This document shows positions 26,532-35,713 of a DNA stretch of 64,000 nt, in pieces; positions within the stretch are counted from its first letter, which is position 1; every line of letters begins with the position of its first letter. A model generated the notes under the pieces. That model made no database searches. It was not told the origin of the DNA and saw only the letters and a program-made list of their open reading frames with translations. The translations under genes were made by a program, and so were the position numbers. Source of the stretch: Polyangiaceae bacterium (GTDB lineage: Bacteria > Myxococcota_A > Polyangia > Polyangiales > Polyangiaceae); assembly GCA_020846005.1 (NCBI GenBank), contig JADLEQ010000055.1, positions 1 to 64,000 of the forward strand, given 5' to 3'.

Positions 26532-27122
26532 ATGAGCACCGCGAGGGTCGTCGTGGCCGGGCTCGCGCTCGCCGTGAGCTGCGGGGGCGTCGCCGAGTCG
26601 GACTGGTCGCCGGACGCTGGCGACGCAGGCGGGGGCACGGGTGGCGCGTACTCGACGGGCGGGCGCGGCGGGACGGGCGGCACCGTCTTCCCCACAGGCG
26701 GGCGCGCCGGCACCGGCGGCCGCGACGCCGGCAAGGACGCCCGCGACTCGGGCAAGGACGCCCGCGACTCCGGCTGGGTGGATCCGGTCTGCCCGGACGC
26801 TCCCCCCCCCCCGCCGCTGGAGGAGTGCGATCCGTTCTCCACGCCGACGGGCTGCGCCGCGGGTCAAGGGTGTTACCCCTACGTGGATTACCCGTCGGGC
26901 CCGTGTGACGAGGAGCAGTACGGCACGATCTGCATGACGTCCGGCTACGGCACGCAGGGCACGCCCTGCGACGGCTCGCCCTGCGCCTCGGGGCACGTGT
27001 GCGTGGTGACGGGATCGGGCAACCAGTGCGTCGAGCTCTGCGATCCGACGGGTCCCGACACCTGCCCGGGCGGGCTCATCTGCTTCGGGCTCGACGTGGC
27101 CGGCTTCGGCGGCTGCTTGTGA
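26532..27122 (+). CDS. Gly-rich Cys-containing lipoprotein
   Basis: This 196-residue lipoprotein has lipobox AVSC (C17). A Gly/Thr-rich linker with a repeated K-D-A-R-D-S-G element is followed by a poly-Pro stretch. The C-terminal 105 residues hold about 14 cysteines (CAAGQGCYPY, CDGSPCASGHVC, CPGGLICFG), so a disulfide-rich extracellular domain is likely. It is probably surface-exposed. Its stop codon overlaps a GTG that could start the next gene. I do not recognise a family. Similar Cys-rich lipoproteins are common in myxobacteria. Confidence 0.8.
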   Translation: MSTARVVVAGLALAVSCGGVAESDWSPDAGDAGGGTGGAYSTGGRGGTGGTVFPTGGRAGTGGRDAGKDARDSGKDARDSGWVDPVCPDAPPPPPLEECDPFSTPTGCAAGQGCYPYVDYPSGPCDEEQYGTICMTSGYGTQGTPCDGSPCASGHVCVVTGSGNQCVELCDPTGPDTCPGGLICFGLDVAGFGGCL

Positions 27123-27136
27123 GCGCCCCGCGAGCG

Positions 27137-28759
27137 ATGCGCCGCCCTCGGCCTTCTCCGACCCGCGGCCGCTCGAAGCGGCCGGCCGTGGCCCTCGTCG
27201 CCGGGCTGCTGGCGGCCGCCTGCGGCGCCAAGTCCGGCCTGCGCGTAGGCGACGCCGGTCCCGTGGACGCGGCCGAGGACTCGCCGGTCGACGCGGCCGG
27301 CGTGGTGGACGCCGGCGTGGACGCGGCGCCGGAGTGTCGCACCGCCGAGGACTGCCCCACGCCGGACTCCTGCGAGTCGGTCGAGTGCGTCGACGGCCGC
27401 TGCGTCGCAGGAGGTCCAACCGCGTGCGACGACGGCGACTCGTGCACGCGGGACGAGTGCGACCCGGGGTCGGGCACGTGCCGCCACTCGCCGCTCACCT
27501 TCGATCGCGACCGCGACGGCTTCCCCGGCCCGCGACCGGGCTACGCGGCGGGGGCGCCCGGCTCCTGCGGCGACGACTGCGACGACACGAGCCCCCTCGC
27601 CTACCCCGGCGGCAAGGAGGTGTGCGACGGCGTCGACAACGACTGCAACGGCGTGGTGGACGACGACGCCCGCTACGAGCCAGTCGGCAAGGAGGCCATC
27701 CTCGTCTCCGACGGCTCCACGGGCGGCTCCGCCCGCGGCGGCCTGGCGTGGAACGGCGAGGCCTACGGCGCGACCTACTCCGCGAGCCTCGAGCAGGAGG
27801 CCAACCACTTCGAGCTGCTGGACGCCCAGGGCAAGACGGTCGGCGGGCCAACGGCGATCACGAACGTCTCGAGCGACGCCTTCGCCGGGCCGCTCGTGTG
27901 GACGGGCGCGGAGTTCGGGGTCGCCTGGGAGGACCGCCGCGACGACGACTTCGAGATCTACTTCAACCGGCTCGACCCTAAGGGCGAGAAGCTCGGCCCC
28001 GACGTGCGCGTCACCGACGCGCCGAACTTCTCGATCCACCCGAGCCTCATCTGGACGGGAGCGGAGTACCTGCTCGCGTGGGACGATCAGCGCCTCGGGC
28101 CGGCGCGTATCTACGTGCAGCGCATCGGCGCCGACGGCCTGCTGATCGGGGGCGAGGAGGGGCTCGTGAGCGACTCGATCGGGGCCGAGTCCCCGTACCT
28201 GGCCGAGGGGACGACCCGGATCGGCGTGGCGTTCAACGTGGGCAACTCGAGCCAGCGCAGCATCGTGTTCCGGAGCTTCTCGCCCGATCTCGAGGACCTC
28301 GGCCCCGTCGTCGTCGTCGACAAGCAGCAGGGCCTGTCGCCCTCGATGGTCTGGAGCGGCGATCGTTTCATCCTGGCGTGGCACACGCGGACCAACGAGC
28401 CCGGGGACGCCATCTGGGCGGCGGCGGTGAGCGAGGACGGCGACATCCTGGTCACTCCCCGTCGTGTAGCCACGGGCGGCACCTACGCGCGCACGCAGTC
28501 CCTCCTCGCCCTCGGCGACCGCGTCCTGCTCGTGTGGGGGGACGACCGCGACGGCAACTACGAGCTCTACGTGAAGATGCTCGACAACGACCTCGAGGAG
28601 CTCGCACCGCGCAAGCGCATCACGACGAGCTCGGCGCACACGCTCGGCCCGTTCGCCGCCTTTGGCCCGGACGGCGACGTTGGCGTCCTCTTCGAGGACC
28701 ACCGCACCGGCCTCTGGCAGACGTACTTCACCCGCCTCGCCTGCCGCGCCGGCAAGTAG
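27137..28759 (+). CDS. MopE-like metal-binding repeat lipoprotein
   Basis: This protein of about 540 residues has lipobox LLAAAC (C29 from the ATG at 27137), then an Asp/Val/Ala linker and Cys-rich EGF-like modules. A MopE-type segment lies at about residues 130-178 (DRDRDGFPG, CGDDCDDTSP, CDGVDNDCNGVVDDD), rich in Asp and Cys as in proposed metal-binding repeats. The C-terminal 350 residues form a propeller of VWTGAEFGVAWED / IWTGAEYLLAWDD blades. A GTG at 27119, overlapping the previous stop codon as GTGA, is an equally possible start. It probably forms an operon with the Cys-rich lipoprotein and acts in surface binding. Confidence 0.85.
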   Translation: MRRPRPSPTRGRSKRPAVALVAGLLAAACGAKSGLRVGDAGPVDAAEDSPVDAAGVVDAGVDAAPECRTAEDCPTPDSCESVECVDGRCVAGGPTACDDGDSCTRDECDPGSGTCRHSPLTFDRDRDGFPGPRPGYAAGAPGSCGDDCDDTSPLAYPGGKEVCDGVDNDCNGVVDDDARYEPVGKEAILVSDGSTGGSARGGLAWNGEAYGATYSASLEQEANHFELLDAQGKTVGGPTAITNVSSDAFAGPLVWTGAEFGVAWEDRRDDDFEIYFNRLDPKGEKLGPDVRVTDAPNFSIHPSLIWTGAEYLLAWDDQRLGPARIYVQRIGADGLLIGGEEGLVSDSIGAESPYLAEGTTRIGVAFNVGNSSQRSIVFRSFSPDLEDLGPVVVVDKQQGLSPSMVWSGDRFILAWHTRTNEPGDAIWAAAVSEDGDILVTPRRVATGGTYARTQSLLALGDRVLLVWGDDRDGNYELYVKMLDNDLEELAPRKRITTSSAHTLGPFAAFGPDGDVGVLFEDHRTGLWQTYFTRLACRAGK

Positions 28760-28861
28760 GCGACCGGGCGCGAGGCCTGCGGCGGGGCCAGGCTCGCGTC
28801 GCGCTCGCGCTCCCGCTCGCGCTCGCGCTCCCTCCCGCTCGCGCCCCAGCCCCCCTTCCCC

Positions 28862-29776
28862 TCAGCTCCGCAACGTCGGCACCCCCGCCTGGTGCACCTT
28901 CCCCGGCAGCCGCCGCCCGATCACCGCCTCCGCCACGCGCCCAGCCTCGACCAGCTTCTCGAGGTCGACCCCCGTCTCGATCCCCATCCCCTCGAGCATG
29001 TAGACCAGATCTTCGGTCGCGAGGTTCCCTGCGGCGCCGGGCGCGTACGGACACCCTCCGACCCCAGCGACCGACGAATCGAAATCCCGGATCCCGAGCT
29101 CGAGCCCGACCAGCGCGTTCGCCAGCGCCGTCCCGCGCGTGTCGTGCAGGTGGAGCGCGAGCCGCTCGGCGGGAACGTTCCGGAGGAAGAGCTCGCAGAT
29201 ACGCCGAGTCTGCAGCGGCGTGCCCACCCCGATGGTGTCGCCCAGCGACACCTGGTAGCAGCCGAGCCCGAGCAGCTCCTGCGCGATCTCGAGCGCCCGC
29301 TCCGCGCTGACCTCGCCCTCGTACGGGCACCCCCAGACGGTCGAGACGTACGCGCGGACCCGGACGCCCGCCACCAGCGCGGGCTCGACGATCTCGCGGA
29401 ACGTCTCCAGCGACTGCGCGATGGTCTTGTTCGTGTTCTTCTTGTTGTGGGTCTCACTCGCCGACATGAAGACGGCGACCTCGGGCAGCCCCGCCGCCCG
29501 AGCCCGCTCGAATCCCTTGGCGTTCGGGCAGAGGGCGCTCAGCGTGACGCCCGCCGGCGGAGTCACCAGCGAGGCGAGCGTCTCGGCATCCGCGAGCTGC
29601 GGCACCCAGCGCGGCGACACGAAGCTGGTGAGCTCGATGCGCGTCAGCCCTGCTGCGACCAGCGCCTCGACGAGGCGGCGCTTGCCCTCGATCGGGATCG
29701 GGCTCGACTCGTTCTGCAGGCCGTCGCGGGGCGACACCTCGTAGATGGAAACGCGCGCGGGGAGGTGGGCGAACAT
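28862..29776 (-). CDS. mvaB: Hydroxymethylglutaryl-CoA lyase
   Basis: This 304-residue TIM-barrel enzyme of the HMG-CoA lyase family cleaves 3-hydroxy-3-methylglutaryl-CoA to acetyl-CoA and acetoacetate in leucine degradation. It has the metal/substrate motif SPRDGLQNE near the N-terminus, VSLGDTIGVGTP, the metal-binding HLHDTRGTA, and the catalytic-cysteine loop GVGGCPYAPGAAGN. Length is normal. It begins 12 bases after purF ends, so the two are probably co-transcribed, an unusual pairing. A related hydroxyacyl-CoA lyase is possible, but every signature fits HMG-CoA lyase. Confidence 0.93.
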   Translation of the reverse strand: MFAHLPARVSIYEVSPRDGLQNESSPIPIEGKRRLVEALVAAGLTRIELTSFVSPRWVPQLADAETLASLVTPPAGVTLSALCPNAKGFERARAAGLPEVAVFMSASETHNKKNTNKTIAQSLETFREIVEPALVAGVRVRAYVSTVWGCPYEGEVSAERALEIAQELLGLGCYQVSLGDTIGVGTPLQTRRICELFLRNVPAERLALHLHDTRGTALANALVGLELGIRDFDSSVAGVGGCPYAPGAAGNLATEDLVYMLEGMGIETGVDLEKLVEAGRVAEAVIGRRLPGKVHQAGVPTLRS

Positions 29777-29788
29777 CGCGAAGGAGAG

Positions 29789-31255
29789 CTAGGCGTCGAG
29801 GAGGCGGAGCTGGCGCTGCCGGTGGCTGGGCACGAACGGGATCGGGTACTCGCCGCTCCAGCAGGCGTGGCAGTACCCTCGCCCGACGGGACCTCCCGCG
29901 ATCGGCAGCGTGCGGTGACCGTTCGCCCGCGGAGCCGCCTCGCCCCCCGCCGGCGGGGCGCCGGCCGCCTCGACGGCCTCGATCAGCCGCTCGAGAGTGA
30001 GGAACCGCAGCGAGTCGCTCGTCACGTATTGATTGATTTGCTCGACGGTGTGGCTCGAGGCGATGAGCTCGCTCCGTGTCGGCGTGTCGATGCCGTAGTA
30101 GCAGGGCCACTGCGTCGGCGGGCTCGAGATGCGGAGGTGGACCTCCTTGGCGCCGGCGTCCCGCAGCATCTTCACGATCTTCCGGCTGGTGGTGCCGCGC
30201 ACGATGCTGTCGTCCACCACGACGACGCGCTTGCCGGCGAGCGCGGCCGCCACCGGGTTCAGCTTCAGCCGGACGCCGAAGTGACGGATGCTCTGCTGCG
30301 GTTCGATGAACGTGCGCCCGACGTAGTGACTGCGGACGAGCCCCATCTCGAACGGGATCCCGGAGCGCTCCGCGTAGCCGATGGTGGCCGGCACGCCGGA
30401 GTCCGGCACCGGGATGACGAGGTCCGCCTCGACCGGGTGCTCCTCGGCGAGCGCGCGCCCGAGCGCCTTGCGCGCGGCGTACACGCTGACGCCGGCCACC
30501 GTGGAGTCGGGCCGCGCGAAGTAGACGTACTCGAAGATGCAGAGGTGCCGCGGCCGCGGCGCGAAGGGCCGCCGGCTCTCCATGCCGCCCGGACCGATGA
30601 CGAGCATCTCTCCGGGATCCAGCTCACGCACGTGCTCGGCCCCGATGAGGTCGAAGCTGCTCGACTCGCTCGCGACGACCCAGGTGTCCGTCTCGCCGCG
30701 CAGCACGCCGAGCGCGAGGGGGCGGATCCCGAGCGGATCGCGCGCGGCGACCAGCATGTCGTTCGTCAGGCTGACGAGGGAGTACGCGCCCTGCACCTGC
30801 GCCAGCGCCTCCGCCAGGCGATCCTCATGCTGCCGCTGCGAGCTCATCGCGACGAGGTGCACGATCACCTCGGTGTCGCTCGAGCTCTGGAAGATCGATC
30901 CGCGCGACTCGAGCTGCTCGCGCAGGTCCTCGGCGTTGGTGAGGTTCCCGTTGTGGGCGATCGCGAGCGAGCCGCGCGCGTAGTCGACCGCGACTGGCTG
31001 CGCGTTCTTGAGGAAACTGCCGCCTGCCGTGCTGTAGCGGACGTGGCCGATGCCGAGGTGCCCCGGCAGCCGCGCGAGCTGTTCGCTGGAGAACACGTCG
31101 TGGACGTGTCCCATCCCCCGATGCAGGACGAGCTGGCGCCCGTCGCTCGTCGCGATGCCCGCGCTCTCCTGGCCGCGGTGCTGGAGCGCGTGGAGCCCGA
31201 GGTACACGAGGTTGGCCGCCTCGGGGTGGCCGTAGATGCCGACGACGCCGCACAT
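29789..31255 (-). CDS. purF: Amidophosphoribosyltransferase
   Basis: This 488-residue cytosolic enzyme makes 5-phosphoribosylamine from PRPP and glutamine, the first committed step of purine synthesis. The N-terminal nucleophile is Cys2 (MCGVVGIYG), so no propeptide is present. The glutaminase half has HRGQESAGI and HNGNLTN. The transferase half has the PRPP loop [13 protein letters not shown]. The C-terminus has [15 protein letters not shown]. The ATG at 31255 is fixed by the catalytic Cys. Upstream sequence overlaps nothing essential and a divergent TPR gene starts 155 bases away. The HMG-CoA lyase gene follows. Confidence 0.96.
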   Translation of the reverse strand: MCGVVGIYGHPEAANLVYLGLHALQHRGQESAGIATSDGRQLVLHRGMGHVHDVFSSEQLARLPGHLGIGHVRYSTAGGSFLKNAQPVAVDYARGSLAIAHNGNLTNAEDLREQLESRGSIFQSSSDTEVIVHLVAMSSQRQHEDRLAEALAQVQGAYSLVSLTNDMLVAARDPLGIRPLALGVLRGETDTWVVASESSSFDLIGAEHVRELDPGEMLVIGPGGMESRRPFAPRPRHLCIFEYVYFARPDSTVAGVSVYAARKALGRALAEEHPVEADLVIPVPDSGVPATIGYAERSGIPFEMGLVRSHYVGRTFIEPQQSIRHFGVRLKLNPVAAALAGKRVVVVDDSIVRGTTSRKIVKMLRDAGAKEVHLRISSPPTQWPCYYGIDTPTRSELIASSHTVEQINQYVTSDSLRFLTLERLIEAVEAAGAPPAGGEAAPRANGHRTLPIAGGPVGRGYCHACWSGEYPIPFVPSHRQRQLRLLDA

Positions 31256-31393
31256 GGGCGCGGCGAGCCTCGCACGCGCGGGCCCCCGATGCCACGTCGG
31301 AGCGCCCACGCGCGCGCGACCGGCTCCACGCCCGGCCCGGGAGGCCGGGCCGTCCGGAGGCGAAATTTCCGGCCCGCTCCGGCCCGGTGCGGG

Positions 31394-31399
31394 TATGCT
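31394..31399 (+). promoter_or_regulatory. -10-like TATGCT before TPR membrane protein gene
   Basis: TATGCT ends ten bases before the ATG at 31410 and contains the alternative ATG at 31395. As with the cyclophilin gene, a promoter here would leave only the inner ATG usable. Confidence 0.35.
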
Positions 31400-31409
31400 G
31401 CCGGTCGCC

Positions 31410-34157
31410 ATGGGCGCCTTGGACGAGCTGCTCCAGCGCTGGCGTGCCAACCCGGACGCAGACGCGACCGTCGCCATCGCCGCGGTCATCGGCACGGCGG
31501 GGAACGAGGAGATGGTGCGCGAGGTCGGCGCGTGCGCCGAGACGTGGCACTTCACCGACCCGGGCGTGATGCTCGCCGCCGGCCGGATGTACCTCGAGGC
31601 CCAGCTCCTGCCGGAGGCGCAGGCCGCGTTGGTCGCGGCTGGCAAGGCCGCGCCGAGCGATGGCCGCGTGTTCCGGTTCTTGGGCGAGGTGCTGCTCCGC
31701 CGCGGTGACGCCGTGCGCGCCGACAAGGTGCTCGCCAAGGCCATCACGCTCGGCCAGACGGACGCCGCGACGCGCCTCTGGCACGATCGGAGCACCGTCT
31801 ACTCTGCGCTGCAGAAGCGGGTCGGCCCCGCGGCGGTCGCCGCCGAGGTCCAGCGGTCGCTGCCGAAGACGCCGAGCGTCCTCCCCGGGCCGGTCCCGCC
31901 CATGGACTCGTGGCCCGGTGGGGATGAGGCCCCGACGAACCCCAAGGGCCACGCCGTACCGATCCCGCGCGCGCCGAACCCGCCGATGTTGGCGCCCGTC
32001 CCGCCGGCGTACGGCGCGCCGATCGCGCGGGCGCCGGCGCCGACCGTCCCGGTGGCGCCGCCGACCGCGCCGGTGATCCGAGCTCTCGAGCCGACTCCGC
32101 CGCCGCTCCCGGTCGCCCCGCCCGTATCGACGGCGTCCCCCGGGGCGTTCGTGACGCACGCGGCGTCGCCGCTCACGGGCGCGCCAGCCGTCCCGCCGCC
32201 GCTGCACGCGCCGGCCGCCGTCGGCGGTCTGCCCGCCGCGGTGCGCCTCCCCGAGGGAGCGCTGCGTGGTTTCGACGCTCCCGCGCAGCCGAGCGCGGAG
32301 GAGGTGCTCGACGCGCTCGCGCGGGTCGGCGTCTACGAGCCGGGTGGCGGCGCGCCTCCGGCCTGGGAGCGTGCGCCGCGCGCCCGGAGTCGCGGCGGCT
32401 GGGTATTGCTCGGCGCGATCGTGCTCGCGGTCGGCGGGGCCGGCGGCGGCTTCGCGTACGCGACCCACATGAAGGCGAAGCGCGCGGCGGAGGCCAAGGC
32501 GCTCGAGGCGGAGGTGGCGACGCTCCTCGCCTCTGCGCGCCCGGAGGATCTCGCGACCTCGGACACGAAGCTCGCCGCCGCGTTCGAGCTCGACTCCCGG
32601 AGCCGCGAGGCCGCGCGGCTGTGGCTCGACAACCGCGTGATCTCCGCGCTCGTCTTGCGCGGTGAGGCCCGAGGGCTGGACGCCGCGTATCACCGCGCGC
32701 GCTCCCTGGAGATCCCGGAGGCCGAGGTCGTGCACGGCAAGGTGGCGTCGTTCCTCGCGGAGGGCGACCTCGCCGGCGCGGCGGCGCTGTTGCAGAAGTG
32801 GGACGCGCAGGCGGGGCGGATCGCGCTCTACCAGGTCGTCGCGGGCGCGGCGCTGGAGCGCGCGGGCGACACGCGAGCCCTCGAGCGTTACGAGGCCGCC
32901 ACGCGCTTGGACGAGCGCATGGTGCTGCCCCGACTCCTGCTCGCGCAGCTCGCGCTGCTCGAGCTCGGCCCCGAGCGCGCCCGGCCGCTGGTGGAGGACG
33001 CCCGCAAGGTCGCGGGGGACACTCCCGCGGTGCGGGTCCTCGCGGGTCTCGCGTGGGCGCTCGACCCGGAGCATCCGCCGGAGCCCCCGGAGGGTGCCCT
33101 TCCGCCGCCCGACGTGCAGGCGAAGCTCCCCGCGCCGCTCGCCGCGACGCCGCACTACGTCGCTGCGGCGCGCGCGCTCTACGGCGACTCGCGTGAGGAG
33201 CTCGAGGGCGCGATCTCACGCGGGATCGAGGCCTCGTCCACGCCCCCGATGGCGACGCGCTTCGGGCTGCTCGCCGTCCAGGCCGGCGACGAGCAGCTCG
33301 CGCGCCGGGCCGCGCTCCGCGCCCTGCAGCTCTCGGCGCTCTACGCCCGTGCGCGCGTGCTGGCGGCGCGGGTGGCGCTGCTCGGCGGACGCCTCGACGA
33401 AGCACGCAAGGCGATCGAGGAGCTCGACCCCTCGCCGGACATCGCGGTGGTGCGGGCGGTGCTCGCGTACGAGGCCCTGGATCCCGCCGGCATGGCGACG
33501 GCGCTCGAGCCGCTCGGCCCGCAGCCGCACTCGGACCTCTCCGCGCTCGTCGCCGGGCCACGGATGCTCCGTGGCGAGGCGTACCCGGATACCGCCACGC
33601 TCGAGCGGCTGGCTTCACCTGGCGCGCCGTGGGGCGAGCCGGTCGCGATCGACGCCGCGCTGGACCAGGGGCAGCTCGACGTGGCCGATCGGATCGTCGG
33701 GGACTGGGCCCGCCCAGCGGCGCGGCCGTCGTACGCGCTGCGCGCCGCGCGGCTGCGACGCTACCAGGGCAAGACGGCCGAGGCCGTGAGCTTGAGCGCG
33801 GCGGCGCTCGAGGGGACGGCGACGAAGGGCGCGCTGGTCGAGCGCGTGTACGCGCTGCTCGCGGCGGATCAAGCGAAGTCCGCGGGCGAGCTCGTCGCGC
33901 GCCACCCGAGCCTGCTCGGTCCGCTCACCGCATGGCTTGAGGTCCTCGTCCTCGCGAGCAGCGCGAAGGTCGCAGACGCGAACGTGAAGTGCGCGCAGCA
34001 GGAGCTGCCGCCCGAGGGCGCGCCCGTGGTGCTCCGGGTGCTCGCGGCGCGCGCGCTCGCGGCCGCCGGCGACCGCCGGGCGAAGGCCTACGTGCAGGCC
34101 CTCTCGAAGGCGTTCCCGAAGCACCCGGACCTCGCGCTGGCGAAGGACGCGCGCTGA
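31410..34157 (+). CDS. TPR-rich single-pass membrane protein
   Basis: This protein of about 915 residues has three parts. Residues 1-150 are helical repeats that look like TPRs ([24 protein letters not shown]). A Pro/Ala-rich linker runs from about 160 to 325. One transmembrane helix follows (about 330-352, [21 protein letters not shown]), and a large C-terminal region of TPR-like helix pairs runs to the end. With no signal peptide, the N-terminal part should be cytosolic and the C-terminal part periplasmic. It diverges from purF. A perfect hairpin spans its stop codon. TPR proteins of this size usually scaffold complexes; the partner is unknown. Confidence 0.83.
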   Translation: MGALDELLQRWRANPDADATVAIAAVIGTAGNEEMVREVGACAETWHFTDPGVMLAAGRMYLEAQLLPEAQAALVAAGKAAPSDGRVFRFLGEVLLRRGDAVRADKVLAKAITLGQTDAATRLWHDRSTVYSALQKRVGPAAVAAEVQRSLPKTPSVLPGPVPPMDSWPGGDEAPTNPKGHAVPIPRAPNPPMLAPVPPAYGAPIARAPAPTVPVAPPTAPVIRALEPTPPPLPVAPPVSTASPGAFVTHAASPLTGAPAVPPPLHAPAAVGGLPAAVRLPEGALRGFDAPAQPSAEEVLDALARVGVYEPGGGAPPAWERAPRARSRGGWVLLGAIVLAVGGAGGGFAYATHMKAKRAAEAKALEAEVATLLASARPEDLATSDTKLAAAFELDSRSREAARLWLDNRVISALVLRGEARGLDAAYHRARSLEIPEAEVVHGKVASFLAEGDLAGAAALLQKWDAQAGRIALYQVVAGAALERAGDTRALERYEAATRLDERMVLPRLLLAQLALLELGPERARPLVEDARKVAGDTPAVRVLAGLAWALDPEHPPEPPEGALPPPDVQAKLPAPLAATPHYVAAARALYGDSREELEGAISRGIEASSTPPMATRFGLLAVQAGDEQLARRAALRALQLSALYARARVLAARVALLGGRLDEARKAIEELDPSPDIAVVRAVLAYEALDPAGMATALEPLGPQPHSDLSALVAGPRMLRGEAYPDTATLERLASPGAPWGEPVAIDAALDQGQLDVADRIVGDWARPAARPSYALRAARLRRYQGKTAEAVSLSAAALEGTATKGALVERVYALLAADQAKSAGELVARHPSLLGPLTAWLEVLVLASSAKVADANVKCAQQELPPEGAPVVLRVLAARALAAAGDRRAKAYVQALSKAFPKHPDLALAKDAR

Positions 34158-34182
34158 CGGCGGCGCCCCCCGCCGTCAGCGC
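34151..34182 (+). terminator. Strong hairpin overlapping stop codon
   Basis: A perfect 13-bp stem (34151-34163 paired with 34170-34182) with a 6-base loop includes the TGA stop codon of the TPR gene. No T-run follows, so it is not a canonical intrinsic terminator. It sits between convergent genes and could act on both strands, or protect transcript 3' ends. Confidence 0.6.
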
Positions 34183-34236
34183 GTACGATGCTCATCCGGC
34201 GCGCGCCGCGGCGCGCGCCACGCGACGCCGAGGCGC

Positions 34237-35490
34237 TCAGTTGGTCGTGACCACGACGCCGAGCGTCGTCGTGAGCTGGAGATCGCCGCTGTCGCGCACC
34301 TTCTCCGCGAACGGGTCCGTGCCGGCGTCGTCGACGGCGTGGTCGGCCCGCTGCTCCAGGCGCAGCACGAGGTTCGCCGTCGGGCGCGCCTCGAGGGTCA
34401 GCGTCCCGGTCGCGAGGGTGAGCCCGGCGGTGCCCGTCGTCGCGCCTCCGACGTCGTCGTAGTACTCGCCGCGCCCGGCCACGGCCCAGGTGTCGTCGAG
34501 CTGGTAGCGCGCGGCGAGCGCCGCGCCCCAGTAGTCGCGCGATCGGACCTCCGTCCCGGATGGACCGGGTGTTCGCTGCCGCACGACGCCGTAGTCGCCG
34601 TTGAGCGACAGGGTGAACGACTCGACCGGCTGCCACGTCACGACCACGTCGCCGAGGTGGCGCCAGCTCTCGGGGTCGTTCGCGCCACCCTGATCGACGA
34701 GGTGGTCGCCCGCGGGCGTGCCCGGCGACGGCCCGCAAGCGCCCGTCGACGGATCGTAGGCGGTGTCCGCCGAGCACGACACCGTGACCGTGTCGGCCTC
34801 TTCGGGGCCGCCGATCCAGCCGAGCGCCACCGTCAGCGATTCGGCCGGCGCGAGCACGAGCTGCGCGCCGAAGGTCTTGCCGATGTTGTTGTCGACCGTC
34901 GCGTTCCAGCCGTTCACGGCGAGGAGCTTGAGCGTGAGCGACTCGCTCGCCTCCCAGGTCGCGCGGAGCCCGGTATGGAAGAGCGGCTGCGCGAGCCAGT
35001 AGACGACGCCGCGCGTGTAGTTCGCGTTCGCCTGGCTGTCAGCGACCTCCGCGCCCACCGGGGTGTCGAACTTCCCGAGGTCGAGCGTCAGGCTCTCCAC
35101 CGGCCGCCACGAGGCGTACGCCTGCTTCACCATCTCCAGCCCGGCGTCCCGCTCGGCCGCGCCCGCGTACGTCACGGCGCCCGGCCCGAACCGGAGCGAC
35201 AGCTGGCCCCCGACCGGGTCGGGATCGTACGCGGCGTCCAGCCCCACCCAGTGCAACGAGAAGCCGTTGGTGGCGTCGTACGCGCGGTACGCGTTCACCG
35301 CGCCCTGGGGCTTGGGGAAGCCGTAGTTGACCGAGCCATACGCGTCGACGAACGCCGACAGGGCGATCGCCTCCGTCCACGGACGCGGCGCCGGGAGCGG
35401 CTCGGGGGCGGTCTCGTGCGCGAGCGCGGGCGACGCGAAGAGAGCGACGGCGGCGAGGATCGGGAGGCGACGGGGAACGGGAAGCATCAT
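34237..35490 (-). CDS. Outer-membrane porin, BBP2-like
   Basis: This 417-residue barrel has a clear signal peptide cleaved after ALAHE-like sequence near residue 24. The mature protein has repeated amphipathic strands (SAFVDAYGSVNYG, QLSLRFGPGAVTYAG, LTLDLGKFDTPVGAE, RGVVYWLAQPLFHTG, LTLKLLAVNGWN). The D-x-G-K-F-D-T-P-x-G-x-E segment is typical of putative beta-barrel porin-2 (OmpL-like) proteins. It ends in a Thr/Asn-rich strand. SD GGAGG precedes the start, where MM gives two possible ATGs. The transported solute is unknown. Confidence 0.87.
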   Translation of the reverse strand: MMLPVPRRLPILAAVALFASPALAHETAPEPLPAPRPWTEAIALSAFVDAYGSVNYGFPKPQGAVNAYRAYDATNGFSLHWVGLDAAYDPDPVGGQLSLRFGPGAVTYAGAAERDAGLEMVKQAYASWRPVESLTLDLGKFDTPVGAEVADSQANANYTRGVVYWLAQPLFHTGLRATWEASESLTLKLLAVNGWNATVDNNIGKTFGAQLVLAPAESLTVALGWIGGPEEADTVTVSCSADTAYDPSTGACGPSPGTPAGDHLVDQGGANDPESWRHLGDVVVTWQPVESFTLSLNGDYGVVRQRTPGPSGTEVRSRDYWGAALAARYQLDDTWAVAGRGEYYDDVGGATTGTAGLTLATGTLTLEARPTANLVLRLEQRADHAVDDAGTDPFAEKVRDSGDLQLTTTLGVVVTTN

Positions 35491-35698
35491 CGAGGGAGGT
35501 CCTCCAGGCGAAGGCCGCGCGGGATACCAACGGGGACGCGCACGGTCCGAGGGAACGGTAGCTCACCCGGAGGAGATCCGGGGCGCGAGGGGGATCCTCG
35601 CGCCCCGCGAGCGTGCACGATGGCAGGTTCCGAGAGCGTTTCGTACTGATTTCTCCTGGCGCCGGAGCGCCGCCTCGGGGTGCCCCGCGCCGCCGTGA

Positions 35699-35704
35699 TA
35701 GCGT
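35699..35704 (+). promoter_or_regulatory. -10-like TAGCGT before debranching enzyme gene
   Basis: TAGCGT lies nine bases before the ATG at 35714. The 223-base gap back to the divergent porin gene holds this element and the porin ribosome binding site, with no other clear feature. Confidence 0.3.
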
Positions 35705-35713
35705 CGGCCAAGG

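Noticed and set aside
28795-28860. CGCTCG-like simple repeat between convergent genes
   Set aside because: Low-complexity GC-rich spacer with irregular units; no consistent period or function.
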